64,000 nt of DNA from Plectosphaerella cucumerina (taxonomy: Eukaryota > Ascomycota > Sordariomycetes > Glomerellales > Plectosphaerellaceae): contig JAGPXD010000002.1 in the NCBI GenBank assembly GCA_020746995.1, positions 4,340,001 to 4,404,000 of the forward strand, read 5' to 3'. A model generated the notes under the pieces. The model was not told the origin of the DNA, made no database searches, and saw nothing but the letters and a program-made list of their open reading frames with translations. A program made the translations under genes and the position numbers. Each line of letters begins with the position of its first letter. The first letter of the stretch is position 1. Below are positions 53,400 through 64,000 of this stretch, in pieces.

Positions 53400-54026
53400 T
53401 CACGCCCACTTCACGTCGAGCCCGGAGAACTCAACCTTGAGCTCCTCCTTGGTGGTCTCGATGGGTCGTGCCGCAAAAGCGCTGACCTCGAGATCCCACT
53501 CGCCTGCTTCCTCGGCGTAGAACCAGCAGATCTCCCGCAAGGCGACCCGGTCAGCGCCGCCAGGGGGCAGGTAGTAGATCCAGATGCTGACGCCGTGCTC
53601 CGACTCATCGCGCTCGATGCGCAGGGAGATGGGCTCGGTGGTGGAGCCGACGGCAGCGAGGGGCGTGATGCTCCAGTCGGCGAAGCGGTCGCAGGCGACG
53701 GTGCTTAGCTGGGCGGTGCCGTTGTAGTACTCGAGACCCGTCTTGATCCACTTCTGGGGCGTCTTGTTGGCGGCGTCCCGTGGCCGTAGAGTGAGAATGA
53801 GTCCGGCCTGGTCGTACTGCTCGGTCCAGGTCGCGTTGAAGGTGATGCTGGCTCCGGTGAAGGATGACAGCGGCTTGACAGGTGTCTTGTGCGTGGGGAC
53901 TAAGAGGCGTCAGGGAGGGGGGACGAAGGGGGTGATGCCAGGGAACTGACCATTGTAGACATCCCACTTGGGGTGCTTCTTCCAAACATCAGTGCCCGGG
54001 GCGGCGGAAAGACTGAAGGACGACAT
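53400..54026 (-). CDS. DUF1349 family protein (yeast Ree1-like)
   Basis: Two exons (53951-54026, 53400-53899) close to 191 residues. The protein starts MSSFSLSAAPGTDVWKKHPK and shows the concanavalin-like beta-sandwich pattern of DUF1349: FTGASITFNATWTEQYDQAG, WIKTGLEYYNGTAQLSTVAC, WIYYLPPG, REICWFYAEEAGEWDLEVSAFAARP. Yeast Ree1 is reported to influence enolase regulation; other members are thought to bind carbohydrate. No signal peptide is present, so it is cytosolic. It is convergent with the BTB gene and divergent from BRF1. Confidence 0.85.
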
Positions 54027-54888
54027 GATGAAATATCTGGAATTTAGGAGGAAAGACACGGGACTGGTAGTGATGGCTGTGATGGTTCGAAGTTGGAGAA
54101 CATTACGATGTCACCTTTTATAGAAACCTAACCCCTCCGCTAATGTGCAGTCGGAGCTACTCCGCTGACATCAGTTACATCTCTAAACACGCAACACGAT
54201 GGCGGCGCAAGACGCGCCGTTGGGCAGACCCCGCACCAGCTCGTCGTCAAGCCGGGTGGATTATCCGCCGATGGATGCAGATGTGCTGATGTTGTACGCC
54301 ATTTGGGTCGCCCCGATCAGTAACAGCCAAGATTTGGCTCGGCTCAATCCCCTTTGCCGCGGGTCTGATGGTTCTGGCAGCACCGCGCGGAGCTTCTGCA
54401 TCTGGCATGGTGCCAAATCCCGATTATGTCATCCGTCCAAAACTTCGCACTTAGCAGGGTTCGAACTCGCGTCCTGGATGTTGAGATTCCTTCGCGGAGG
54501 CGGACGAGCCCCACACGTGTGTCATCCAAAATTGAGCGTCGAGACGCCGCGACTTTCCTCTCGGCCACAAACCTCGTCCCCACCCCGCTATTCACTTTTT
54601 CGCAAACCGACCTCCGACCACACCCAGCTCTACTCTCCCTGCCCCCTACCTACTACCACCCTTTGCCTGCTCACTCATCACCATCAATTCGTGTGTCGCT
54701 CAATCCACTTACACGACGACACCTTCGCTCAGAGAGCTCGAGTGGCGAGCTGAGCGATTCTTACCACCTTTCCTGCCTCGGGAGTCTTTGACTCCACGGG
54801 AGCAGAGCAAATCGCCTGCCTGTTTGATTTCACTCGACATCCATCGCCTTTTTCAGATTACACGCATCTACACTTACACATCACCACC
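54027..54888. promoter_or_regulatory. Divergent promoter region (DUF1349 gene and BRF1)
   Basis: These 862 bases lie between two divergent start codons. The BRF1 side has a long CT/CA-rich leader from about 54600. A GGTTCGAA motif at about 54457-54466 looks like a tRNA T-loop but does not fold into a tRNA. Confidence 0.5.
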
Positions 54889-57135
54889 ATGCCGCCCATC
54901 CAGCCAAGAAAGGGCATTGTCCGCCCCCGGCCTAGTGGCTTGCGGAACAGAGAGCAACAGATCCTGCAGGAGACGCAGGAACGCGACCGGGAGAAGAGAG
55001 CGGCCCAGGAGGCCGAAGCCGCGGCTCGCCGTCCCCGGGCACCCACCACCGCTCGTCCTTCGGGCCCGAGATGTCCGAACAAGAACTGCCCAAACCCAAA
55101 GGTCGTCGATGGCACCTGTCAGACGTGTGGTCGTGTTGCCGACGACAGCAATATCGTGGCCGAAATACAGTTCGGCGAGTCGTCGTCAGGCGCCGCCGTC
55201 GTTCACGGCAGCTACATCGGCGCCGACCAGGGCGGCACGCGGTCCCTGGGTCCCGGCTTCCGTCGCGGAGGAGGCTCCGACCAAAGAGAGAAGACACTCG
55301 CCGACGCGCGCATGACCATCCAGGGCATTGTTGCCGGCCTCAGCCTCAACAAGTCGTCCGCCCCTGACCAGAACGTCATCGACATGTCGCTACAGACTTT
55401 CAAGCTCGCCGCCGGCCTCAACTTCACCCAAGGCCGCAACCTGAGCGTCGTCTGCGCCGTCTGCGTCTACACCGCTTTCCGCACCCAGACTGACGATCCC
55501 AATGAGAAGCCAAAAGTCATGCTTCTCGACCTTGCCGACCTGGTGAAGGTCAATGTCTTCAAGCTTGGCCGTGCCTACAAGCGTCTCATCGAGCGTGTCC
55601 ACCTTCCCCACGTCAACGCAATCTTCCCCGAGGACATCATCTTCCGCTTCGCCTGTAAGCTCGAGTTTGGCGCCGAGACGGAAAAGGTCGCCGAGGATGC
55701 CATCCGTCTCATCAAGTCCATGCGCAAGGACTGGATCATCATCGGCCGTCGCCCTTCGGGCATTTGCGGCGCCTGCCTGCTCATGGCCGCCCGCATGAAC
55801 AACTTCCGCCGTACCGTCCGCGAGGTCGTCTACGTCGTCAAAGTCACCAGCCACACCATTCAGGAGCGTATGAAGGAATTCAACGAGACCGCCGCCAGCA
55901 AGATGAGCGTCGACGACTTCCTGTCGCCCGACTTTGTCGAGTCGGCCGTCACCTCTCACGACCCGCCGGCCTTTTACCGCAACACAGAAGAGTTCCGCCA
56001 GAAGTTGGAACAGCAGAGGAGAAACAAGAAGAAGCGAAAGCGTGCCGAAGGTGACGATGGCTCCCCGGACACCAACGACGACTCCTCCATTGCAGAAAGC
56101 CCACGGCCCAAACGTCAACAGCCCATCCCCGGAGGACCGGACCTCTCCTCGGTGCCCGACCTCTCGCAGCTGTATCGCCGCGATGACGAGGGCTACCTCA
56201 TCCCGCCTGTGCCACCACGCGTCACGGACACCACAGATCCAGCCCTGCAAACAGCAGCAGACGCCGACTTTGAGGACCTGGTCAAGCAATTCGGCGACAA
56301 GGCCGATGCTGGCCCCGGGCAGCCAGCAACAGCGGGAGACGGGCGAGGTCGCGGACGCAAGAACCAGCCACGGCTCGACATTGACCAAGAATGGGAAGGC
56401 GACGAAGAAGATATAGAGGAGGATATTTCCGAAATCATGAACGACCCCGAGACGCTCGAGCACGCCAAGGCCTACGCCAACGCCGAGCAACGAGCCCGGC
56501 TTCACGCCCAATGGGCTCTCCAGAACGAGCCTTCCAAGGGCGTGTCGATGGACCCTACAGTAGGCGAGGACGAGTTCGCCGACGACCCCGAGGTGGCCAA
56601 CGCGCTGCTCACGCCCGAGGAGGCCAAGCTCAAAGAGCTCCTCTGGGTCAACGAGAACAAGGACTGGCTTCGGCTTCAGCAGGAACGCATCTTTCAACAG
56701 AAGATGCTCGGCGACAAGCCCAAGCGTCCGCGCAAGGCGCGCAAGCCCAAGCTCGGCGAGGGCCAGACGTCGCCGGCCAGCACGCCCATCGAGGCGGCGC
56801 AGAACGTCATGAAGTACCACGGCATGTCCAAGCGTCTCAACTACGACGCCATCAGCAAGGTTTTCAACCGCGACGGCGGGGCCTCTGGCACCACGAGCGG
56901 GCAGACGAGCAAGGCCAATAGTGTTCTCGGCGATGCCTTCCGGGAGGCGGAGGTGGAAGAGGTCGAGGAGGAGGAAGAAGAAGAGGAAGAGGAGGAGGGA
57001 GGTGCCGATGGTGAGGGATACACAGACTACCTCGACGAGTATGACGAGTTTGGCATCGATGATGTGGAGGAAGAGTACGACAACGGTGGAGATGAGGACT
57101 ATACAGACGATGTCGGACGAGATGTGGACCGATAG
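54889..57135 (+). CDS. BRF1: TFIIIB subunit BRF1 (RNA polymerase III initiation factor)
   Basis: BRF1 bridges TBP, TFIIIC and RNA polymerase III at tRNA and 5S genes. The intronless frame gives 748 residues. A TFIIB-like zinc ribbon uses Cys62, Cys67, Cys77 and Cys80. Two cyclin-like repeats cover about 130-330 (NLSVVCAVCVYTAFR, RRPSGICGACLLMAARM, VVYVVKVTSHTIQERMKEF). A disordered basic and acidic middle follows. The BRF1-specific C-terminal homology block lies at about 555-620 (LTPEEAKLKELLWVNENK, EWGD-type acidic stretches nearby), then VMKYHGMSKRLNYDAISKVF and a Glu-rich tail. The usual 50-residue-delayed zinc ribbon, after a basic N-terminal extension, is slightly unusual. The gene ends 116 bases from the convergent IML2 gene. 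Confidence 0.95.
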   Translation: MPPIQPRKGIVRPRPSGLRNREQQILQETQERDREKRAAQEAEAAARRPRAPTTARPSGPRCPNKNCPNPKVVDGTCQTCGRVADDSNIVAEIQFGESSSGAAVVHGSYIGADQGGTRSLGPGFRRGGGSDQREKTLADARMTIQGIVAGLSLNKSSAPDQNVIDMSLQTFKLAAGLNFTQGRNLSVVCAVCVYTAFRTQTDDPNEKPKVMLLDLADLVKVNVFKLGRAYKRLIERVHLPHVNAIFPEDIIFRFACKLEFGAETEKVAEDAIRLIKSMRKDWIIIGRRPSGICGACLLMAARMNNFRRTVREVVYVVKVTSHTIQERMKEFNETAASKMSVDDFLSPDFVESAVTSHDPPAFYRNTEEFRQKLEQQRRNKKKRKRAEGDDGSPDTNDDSSIAESPRPKRQQPIPGGPDLSSVPDLSQLYRRDDEGYLIPPVPPRVTDTTDPALQTAADADFEDLVKQFGDKADAGPGQPATAGDGRGRGRKNQPRLDIDQEWEGDEEDIEEDISEIMNDPETLEHAKAYANAEQRARLHAQWALQNEPSKGVSMDPTVGEDEFADDPEVANALLTPEEAKLKELLWVNENKDWLRLQQERIFQQKMLGDKPKRPRKARKPKLGEGQTSPASTPIEAAQNVMKYHGMSKRLNYDAISKVFNRDGGASGTTSGQTSKANSVLGDAFREAEVEEVEEEEEEEEEEEGGADGEGYTDYLDEYDEFGIDDVEEEYDNGGDEDYTDDVGRDVDR

Positions 57136-57251
57136 ACGGCGTTTTACGGTTAGATACCCGGCTGTAAGAGTATTGGAAACAGCCCAACATGTGCTTTCTT
57201 TTATGTATCCCATGTTTCCCCCCGTCTATGTATGTGTCACACGCTTTTCTA

Positions 57252-59483
57252 TCACTTTGTAAGCCGCTCCTGGAACCACCGCAGCGTCTGCACGCCCGCC
57301 TGCACCCTCATCCCCAGCCTGGCATCGAACAGGAATGGCTCCCACGCCACGACCATGTCGAGATGGCCCTGGGCTTCCTTGGCCTTGGCCGCCCTAAGCG
57401 CCCTCGTGGCATGAGCGTCAGCATCTGCTGCCGCGGGGGCGGAAGCCTCTGCCCACGCAAGAGCAGCGAGCTCATAATGCGCGTTGGGCAGGGCATAGTC
57501 GTCTCTGTTGCCGCCCTTGAGAAGGTTCCTAAACCCCGTTAGCAATGCCCTTACACTTTCTCCAAGAAAGGTGACTTACTTGTCATGGCAAAACACCTCA
57601 TCGTCCAACACTGCCCTAGCATCCGCCACGCGGCCTTGGCACCGATACACAGCCGCCAGCGTAACACCCCGAACAGCTCTCTCATCCGCCGTCGCGCGCA
57701 TGGCCTCAACAGCCGCGGCAGGCGCCGTACACCTCTCCCACGCCAGCCCAGCCTCCATCTTCTCCAGCTCCCCAGCCGCCATCCTCTTCGTCCCGCACCA
57801 CAGCGCCGCCATCTCCAGCGCCGGCGACGGGCCCGCGGCATCCACCAGCGCAACGCCCAGCTCCTTCGCCCTCTCCTCCAGCTTCGCCACCTTGCGCTGT
57901 ACAAAGACATCAAAAGGCAACTGCTTCGCCATAAACTTCTTCCGCCCCGCCACCGTCGGCGCCCGTCGAAGAAGTTCCTCCGCCCTCGCCTTGCGCTTCT
58001 TCACCTCCTCCTCTCCCATCTTGCCATGCACGGCATCGCGGTACCGCTCGAGCTCGGCACAGCCCGCGATGTAGTAGTACAGACAATGGCTCCAGTCGTT
58101 GAGCTCGAGGCAGCGCAGGAACGAGTCCCGCGTGAGGAGCCAGTCCTGCGCGAACATGGCGTCGAGGGCGAGCTCAAAGGCCGTGAGGGCCGCGACTTGG
58201 CGCATGCGCGGCTGCTCGCCGCGGGTGAGGGCCTCGATGGCCTCGGGGAGGCGACGCTCCTGGGCGAGGCCGCGGGCTTCTTCGAGGCGCCAGAGGCCCG
58301 AGGCCGGGTAGCGGGAGCGCATCTCCGCGAGGAGGTCGCGACACTTTTGGGCGGGGACGCCGACTGTCTCGCGCTCGGCGTCGGTCATGGCGAAGAGGTC
58401 GTCGTGCTCTGCGCCTTCGGCCAGCCGCGGGGGCAGGATGTCGGCGGTGCCGAGGATGCCGTTGTAGTAGCCCAGCAGGGCGAGACCGGAGACGGCACCG
58501 TTGACGTTGTGGAAGCGCGTGGCGTTCCAGAGCATGCGGATGCCGCGCTCGCGGTCGCCGCGGAAGCCGATGATGGACAGGAGGCGGGACATGGCGGGCG
58601 GGATCATGCTCAGGAGGAGGAGGAGGGTGCCGAAGCACATGTTGGATCCCGAGTAGATGTAGATGTCGAGAGGGTTCGTGAGGCGCGTGGGCTCGGGGCC
58701 GTCGGATTTGGGCTCCAGCTTGAGGTCTGCCAGCTTCTTCTCGGCGTCTTGCTGCGTTTTCTCCTGGGCAGGAGGGGTCAGCGGCGTCTGCGTCCCTGAC
58801 TGCCCTGGCGTCTCCTTGGCATCGACAAACTCAGGATCGCTGTCCTCTGGCGTTCCGTCCTGCTGCTTCTCCTCCAGGTCATTGAACTCGTCATCATCAA
58901 ACGTCCCCGGCATCGCCTCGTGAGGGGCCATCACGGTATGCGCGCCGTGGCCTAGCGCTCGCCTCTCAGTCTCGATAATGGCATCCAGCGTCAGGTACGC
59001 CTTGCGCAGGCGGTAGAAGCCCTTGATGCCCTCAGTCAAGCTCTCATGCAGCACCGAAACAACAGCCGACATAAGCTGACTCTGAGCGGCGACGAGGGAG
59101 TACTCGGTGCCGCTGTCATATACAGTGCTGTGCTTCTCACCACGGCGCTGTGCGGCCTTGAGCTCGTTCCACGCGCGCGTCTCGACGTCCGTCAGGCGCG
59201 CCGAGGCCTCGTTCATGACTTCCTTTTCGAACCCGAGCACGGCGCGCATGAAGGACGTGACGCCGAGCCCCAGCCCGTGGAAAACCGAGTCGTTGCCCTG
59301 CAGCGCCGCCACGGCGCCATCAATGTCGTCGTTCATCATGAGCCCCGCCGAAGCCAGGGCGTCGTCCATGTCCGACGTCTTTGGTGCGCTTCGGGCCTTC
59401 TTCTCAATGTCCTTGGGCGTCGGCGCCGCCGGGGTGGCCAGAGCCGAGGCCGCCGGGCGGAACCATGATGAGAGCCTGCTCAT
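57252..59483 (-). CDS. IML2: IML2-type protein (inclusion body clearance, TTC39-like)
   Basis: Yeast Iml2 takes part in lipid-droplet dependent clearance of protein inclusions. Two exons (57580-59483, 57252-57528) close to 726 residues. The N-terminal half holds the IML2 signature (DDIDGAVAALQGNDSVFHGL, VTSFMRAVLGFEKEVMNEA, LMSAVVSVLHESLTEGIKG). A disordered Asp/Glu/Pro linker follows, then YIYSGSNMCFGTLLLLLSMIP. The C-terminal half is TPR-like (LALLGYYNGILGTADILPPRL, DWSHCLYYYIAGCAELERYR) and ends in WFQERLTK. The conserved helical fold matches the TTC39/IML2 family. The start is the first ATG of the frame. Confidence 0.92.
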
Positions 59484-60674
59484 GGTTGTTTCGACACAGC
59501 AGGCCCGGTCTCAGATTGACGTGTCGTGAGCTGTCGAAGTCTGAACACTAGGCGGCGCGGTCAAAAGCAGATCCGCACAAAATGCTGATTCCGGGAGCTC
59601 GTGGGGCGACAGGCAGACACACGTGGGCGAGGGAAAGGCTCGGATTGACGGCTGAGCGTGCGTCGTCTCTCACCTCGGTGGCCTCCCGGGATGTTATGGT
59701 CCTCGCTGGAATGTGGGAGGAAATGGAGAAGAGAAATGACAATCGCGAGTCGGTAGCAAAATAAAAACCCGTACCTCGAAAGATACGGTGTCCGGGTTTG
59801 GTTCGAACAACGGACGGAATCCGCATCAACCGCTAATAAAAAACCCTCGCTGGCGGACCTCCTGGGGGATGGACCCGATCTTAAGTCCGCCCGTCCGCTT
59901 CCTCGCTTGCCTCCGCGGGTCATCATGCTGTCAGCCCGTCCCGTTGATCAAAGCAGGCAAAGAGGCACCGACACCAACACTCAGCCTCCGCCAGCCGCAG
60001 GCATGTGCTGCGAACAGAGATCCAGGTCCCTTGCCCCAAGATCGGAACCCTCCGAAAGACGGGAACCAAGCAACGCCCAGCCGCAACCGCCTCCCCCTCC
60101 CGAACGTCCATCGTGCAGTGCAGTGCCCCGGAGATCCAGCAGAAGCGCCGGACGCCCGGGCTCTGAGCCGCTCCACAGAGTCCACACTGACGACGACCAC
60201 TGGCAGTCCGAGGTGCGATGACGACTCGGTTTCGGGTGCCCCTTACAGAATAAGCCGCAGGCCAGCTGTGCTAGCAGCCCGTAGTGGACAGGGGACATCC
60301 CGAACTATCCGAGCCTCACAGCCTCACAGGGCCGAGCCGCGAACGCGCAGTCGGGAATATGCACGTCGTATAAACTGCATCTAGGCAGCAATTGTCATCA
60401 CATGCGACTCTCTGCCTCGTTGGTACATCTCTTTTGTTTTCTCTTCCCTGGACGTGACCTCGGCACCCATCTATTGTCATCAGTATTCCTCAGATCACCA
60501 ATCCCGAAACGCCGTGCCAGATGTCATGCTAACCCCCCTTCGTATGTATGCAGAGGCCCCCGTGGCATTAAAAGTGTCAATGCATCGCATCCATGGCCCG
60601 CTTCATGGCGAGCGTTCTGTCCGTTGTACAGTGAAAACTTCACCTGATCATAACGCCGCATCGGCCGGGCCGCC
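59484..60674. other. Intergenic region between IML2 and TBC genes
   Basis: This 1191-base stretch is the IML2 promoter on the left and the 3' flank of the TBC gene on the right. A small inverted pair GTCCG/CGGAC frames a GTTCGAAC palindrome near 59790-59816. No gene is supported. Confidence 0.55.
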
Positions 60675-63419
60675 TCATACGGCGGCCGCAGGCTCCTTCT
60701 TGGGCCTCCGCCCGAATAATGTGCCCTTGCGCCTTGGCTTCTCTTCGTTCTCCGTCACGTTGCCGTTTGTCGAGGCGCCTCCGCCGGCGGCGGCCTTCTC
60801 GCGCTCGGCCTGCGCCTTGTTGCGCCTGTCGCGCCGCTGCGACTCGATCGTATCCTGGCTCATGTGCCCGAACCCGTTGCGCCGCTTGAAGCACGCCTCG
60901 ATGAGTCCGTTGGCGTCGATGAGCCGCCGCGGCATCGCCTGCACCACCGAGAACATCTCCATCGGGTCGGCAATGGCCTTGATCTCCGCCTCGCCAAGCT
61001 TGAAGATGGTCAGCGCGATGCGGAATAGTGTCTTGGAACCCTCGTAGAAGAACACGTCCCACACCCGCAGTGTCGTCTCCATCGGGAGGGTGCCGATAAA
61101 GCAGCTCATGAACCATGCCGTCATGCACAGCGTCACTGGCGGCAGCCGGTCGCCCGACTTTGTTGGTGTGTGCCGGAACCGCCTTGTTCGCACTTTCTTG
61201 GCCGATGCCGCTGTTGGAGGCCGCGGTGCGTTGGGGTCACCTTCCATGTCGTCGCCAATTTTGGCCCATACTGCCGGCATCGTCTCGCGAACCGCCGCCA
61301 TGAGCACCCCCAGGTCCACCTTGGACCCTTCCAGATTCGTCTCATGCGTGCCCGGGAGGTACACGCGTGTGATGACGTTGAGGAGCCAGAACGCCTGCTC
61401 CTCCGTCTCGAGGAACAGCAGCAGGAGCCCCGCCAGGAAATTGAGGCTCTGGCAGTACCCGATGCGTGGGTTGTAGATGGCAAAGGCGCGCAGTACGCGG
61501 CGCAGCGAGCTGATCATGGCCGGCTCCCCGGACCCGTCGGGCGAGGCACTCCTGTCGCTACCGCCCCAACGGTCGGGCTCCGTGTTGGCCTCATTGCCGG
61601 GCCGGAACCGGTAGTTGTCGGGGAAGGTGCGGTGGAGGTCACGCTCAATGGCCTCAACATCGACATCCCGTGCCGTCTTGCGCAGCAGGTCGTTGTAGAC
61701 CCCCGAGTGACGGCCCAAGATGAACGGTCCGCCGGCGTAGAAGAACCAAGCGGCTCCTCTCCAGTCCGGCGGGATACCCTTGCGGATGAACCGCTTGGTT
61801 TTGGCGCTTGGCGGCGGGAATCGGATCGGCTCGTCCGTCATGAGACCGTTCTCCTTTTGGAACGCGATCCACTTCTTACGGCGACGGTCCAGGTACTCCG
61901 AGTAGCCAGCATCCCAGGCATCGTACTGTTCCCTGGTGATGTATTGGTTGTGTTTCCGGAAGCCGTAGCGGTCCCGCGAGCCCGGGTCCTCTGGGTCCAT
62001 GGTGACCGACGAGGGGGCCGTCGAAGAGGCTACCGAGGTCACGTTGCTAAATTGCCGCGGTGGCGGAGACGACTCCTGGAGGGACTTTGCCGAGTCTCGG
62101 CGGTCGTCCTCATCGCCCTTGACATCGTCGGGAAAGGTCGATGCCCGTAGCGGCGATGAGGGCTGGTCTGACCGGAACATCTCTGTCGATTCGCGGACGA
62201 TGGGCTCTTGGCTGGGTACGGAGAGGTTGCCACCCTGTGTTGAGGGGGCGAGGGGTGGTAGCGGTCTCTCGAGCGCCTCGAGAATGCGTGTGTTCCTCTT
62301 GTTCATGGCGTTCTCTCTGCTGACGGAGAGTGGACCGTCAAAGTCCTCGGGACTTGAGTCGTCGTGGAAGCCCTTTTCGTACATTCCCATGACGTCTTCG
62401 ATGCTGGGCTCGTCCGGGTTGACATAGACCGAATGCACGGAGCTGTCTCGCGTGACGACGCTGCTCCTCGCGGTAGTCCAGGTGCCTTGAGCACTGGACC
62501 ACTGGGACCGATAACTCGAGCGAGACTCGTCGGCGCTGAGCCATGGAGCCATGTCCCGGGCGTAGCTGGATTCCATGCTGTCGATACGGCCGCCGGGAAG
62601 GGGAGGAGGCCGTACGAGGGGGGCGGCCGTCCTGGCGTGTCGCAGGCGTGAGGGGCCGAGGTCATAGGTGTCGGTACTGGGGTACATTGGAGCGGTGGAA
62701 AAGGTCGAGGCTGACCTCACGGACGAGGCGGCGCTCGACATACCCCGCGGCCGGGATGGCGGCAGCGGAGTGGCGTCGTCGAGAGGTTCGGGTGGTGGTG
62801 CGAAGGGCGAAGGAAAGAAGGTCTGGCGTGGTTTCGGTGACTCGATGACGGGTTGCTTCAGGCTCGGCTTCCTGGGGCGGGAGAAGTTCTGGCTCCGAGT
62901 CGTCTCGGAGGAGGCACGGGGTTCGGGCTCCGATGCCGGTGGTGTTATTGTGTAGGGGTAGTTGTCGTCGAGGAGTGCGGCCGCTGAAGGGTCGGACGTG
63001 CCTGAGGAAGAGGGTGTTCCAAAGGCATCTTGCGGGGTGTACGTCTGTTCGGTGGGTGATGGCACCAGGAGGGCGGCCTTTGACTTGTGGAAGGAGTAGT
63101 CCCAGCGGGGCGACATTGGGAGGGGAGGAAGCTGGGGGGGTGCGTCGTGTGATGTGTAGTAGCCGGGCTGCGGATGTGAGCGAGGGTCTTCGAAGGTGCC
63201 GGCGGGCAATGGCTGCTGGTAATGGTCGGGCTCGGCGTTTCGAGAAAGAAAGCGGTCGAATGGACGGAGGGGGAGGTCCTTTTCGTTATGATCATGGGAA
63301 TAGGGCTGGCTGCCGCCAGTGGCCGACTGGAGTATTTTGTGCATATCGGTGTCGTCCTGCTGGCTGGCGTATTGGCCGTTGCTGTCGACAGAGTCACCTG
63401 CCATGGCCGCGAGGGTCAT
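60675..63419 (-). CDS. TBC-domain Rab GTPase-activating protein
   Basis: TBC proteins speed GTP hydrolysis by Rab GTPases with an Arg and a Gln finger. The intronless frame gives 914 residues from the ATG at 63419; an in-frame ATG at 63404 is an alternative. The first 500 residues are disordered and Ser/Pro rich. The TBC domain covers about 535-830. It shows KGIPPDWRGAAWFFYAGG, the Arg finger in IERDLHRTFPDN (about 594), the Gln finger in YNPRIGYCQSLNFLAG (about 654) and VWDVFFYEGSKTLFRIAL. The C-terminus is Lys/Arg rich (RRKGTLFGRRPKKEP). Both fingers are intact, so it should be active. The Rab target is unknown. Confidence 0.92.
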   Translation of the reverse strand: MTLAAMAGDSVDSNGQYASQQDDTDMHKILQSATGGSQPYSHDHNEKDLPLRPFDRFLSRNAEPDHYQQPLPAGTFEDPRSHPQPGYYTSHDAPPQLPPLPMSPRWDYSFHKSKAALLVPSPTEQTYTPQDAFGTPSSSGTSDPSAAALLDDNYPYTITPPASEPEPRASSETTRSQNFSRPRKPSLKQPVIESPKPRQTFFPSPFAPPPEPLDDATPLPPSRPRGMSSAASSVRSASTFSTAPMYPSTDTYDLGPSRLRHARTAAPLVRPPPLPGGRIDSMESSYARDMAPWLSADESRSSYRSQWSSAQGTWTTARSSVVTRDSSVHSVYVNPDEPSIEDVMGMYEKGFHDDSSPEDFDGPLSVSRENAMNKRNTRILEALERPLPPLAPSTQGGNLSVPSQEPIVRESTEMFRSDQPSSPLRASTFPDDVKGDEDDRRDSAKSLQESSPPPRQFSNVTSVASSTAPSSVTMDPEDPGSRDRYGFRKHNQYITREQYDAWDAGYSEYLDRRRKKWIAFQKENGLMTDEPIRFPPPSAKTKRFIRKGIPPDWRGAAWFFYAGGPFILGRHSGVYNDLLRKTARDVDVEAIERDLHRTFPDNYRFRPGNEANTEPDRWGGSDRSASPDGSGEPAMISSLRRVLRAFAIYNPRIGYCQSLNFLAGLLLLFLETEEQAFWLLNVITRVYLPGTHETNLEGSKVDLGVLMAAVRETMPAVWAKIGDDMEGDPNAPRPPTAASAKKVRTRRFRHTPTKSGDRLPPVTLCMTAWFMSCFIGTLPMETTLRVWDVFFYEGSKTLFRIALTIFKLGEAEIKAIADPMEMFSVVQAMPRRLIDANGLIEACFKRRNGFGHMSQDTIESQRRDRRNKAQAEREKAAAGGGASTNGNVTENEEKPRRKGTLFGRRPKKEPAAAV

Positions 63420-64000
63420 GACGAGGGACACTCAGGCGGTGTTATGGCGTCGGCGGAGGGAGGAGGGCGATTGAATGTTGGGTGGGCTTGAGCTGAACAG
63501 GGTCGTGATTGGAACGGACTGGTATGACGGCCAAGGCGTGATGGTGTGGTCAAGGATCGCTGGTGGTTGCTTTTTGCGTTCCTGGCGAGAGAGGGTCTCA
63601 GTCTCAGAAGTGAGTGTTGCAAAGGCAGCAGTGATCGTCGGCTCCATGCAATAGCCGAGTCGGGCTATGGGTCATGCAGCTCGGCGTGCAAACGGGTAAG
63701 ACGCTCAAGCACAGGGTCATTGCGGCGCATGCAAAACAGCCATGGAAGGGGGTGCCGCCAGGGATTTTGTTCCTCCTTGTGTCGAGGTTTAAACAGTAGG
63801 TTGTGCAGAGAGGGGACGGTTTCTCGATGGTCCAAGGTCGTAGCTCGCTAGTGGATTTCGCGATTCAAAGTTTGGCTGGCCAGAGAGGACTTGACTGCGC
63901 GCAGGGGCAAGTGGGTTTGACGGGCCGAGGTAGCGCGATTGAAGAGGCGGGAAGAGGGACGAGGAGGGAAAAGAAATGCTCGATAATCGGACGAGCCGGA
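63420..64000. promoter_or_regulatory. Upstream region of the TBC gene
   Basis: These 581 bases hold the TBC gene promoter and leader up to the window edge. No gene is supported. Confidence 0.5.

Noticed and set aside
54440..54520. tRNA-like GGTTCGAA segment before BRF1
   Set aside because: The T stem pairs poorly and no matching acceptor stem, D arm or anticodon arm could be found on either strand.
55390..57213. 607-codon open frame antisense to BRF1
   Set aside because: It mirrors the GC-rich third-position bias of BRF1, has no domain, and the sense frame is an unmistakable BRF1.
59788..59818. Possible structured RNA around GTCCG...CGGAC with GTTCGAAC
   Set aside because: The hairpin is short, not tRNA- or 5S-like, and no further pairing supports a gene.

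Overview
This is nuclear DNA of a filamentous ascomycete (Pezizomycotina, most likely a Sordariomycete). The evidence is the short 50-110 bp introns with GTRNGY donors and CTRAC/CTGAC branch sites, the GC-rich and C-ending codon use, and the gene types present: a DIM-5 type H3K9 methyltransferase, an AA9 lytic monooxygenase with a CBM1, a GH7 cellulase, IML2 and BRF1. Species cannot be fixed from the sequence alone. No virus, transposon, CRISPR array or obviously repeat-mutated DNA was seen.

Layout. 1.4-9.8 kb holds housekeeping genes: Mago (exon-junction complex), beta-COP (COPI coat), a UBTD-like ubiquitin-domain protein and the DIM-5 methyltransferase. 10.1-18.2 kb carries a membrane-anchored HxxHC (UstYa-like) protein, an SMP-30/gluconolactonase-like membrane-anchored protein and a long coiled-coil, repeat-rich protein. 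19.6-23.7 kb has a secreted GH7 cellulase and an intronless cytosolic GH28-like protein. tRNA-Ser(AGA, with intron) and tRNA-Asp(GTC) follow. 25.3-32.3 kb is a convergent pair: a secreted GMC oxidoreductase and a 1578-residue protein that joins an indoleamine-dioxygenase-like domain, a P450-reductase-like FAD/NADPH module and a cytochrome b5 domain. A 4.8 kb gene-poor stretch follows. 37.1-44.5 kb holds a small secreted Cys protein, an AA9-CBM1 monooxygenase, a PRISE-type reductase and a membrane-anchored multicopper oxidase. 45.4-63.4 kb holds two multi-span membrane proteins, the signal peptidase SEC11, a BTB protein, a DUF1349 protein, BRF1, IML2 and a TBC Rab-GAP.

How the genes relate. 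Most are unlinked housekeeping genes. The secreted oxidative and hydrolytic set (GH7, AA9-CBM1, GMC oxidoreductase, multicopper oxidase) fits plant-biomass attack. GMC enzymes and multicopper oxidases can supply electrons or H2O2 to AA9 enzymes, but nothing here shows that they are co-regulated.

The most interesting observations are: (1) the three-module IDO-like/reductase/cytochrome b5 fusion, which would be a self-reducing heme enzyme; (2) a two-nucleotide micro-exon in the multicopper oxidase, needed to rebuild its HPWHLHG copper motif; (3) a membrane-protein gene in which an in-frame TAG stop is also a phase-matched splice acceptor, flanked by a 9-bp direct repeat; (4) a gene whose first coding exon is only ATG and whose splicing creates an MGCC lipidation signal. 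All exon models were derived by eye from splice sites and frame closure. They have not been tested against RNA.
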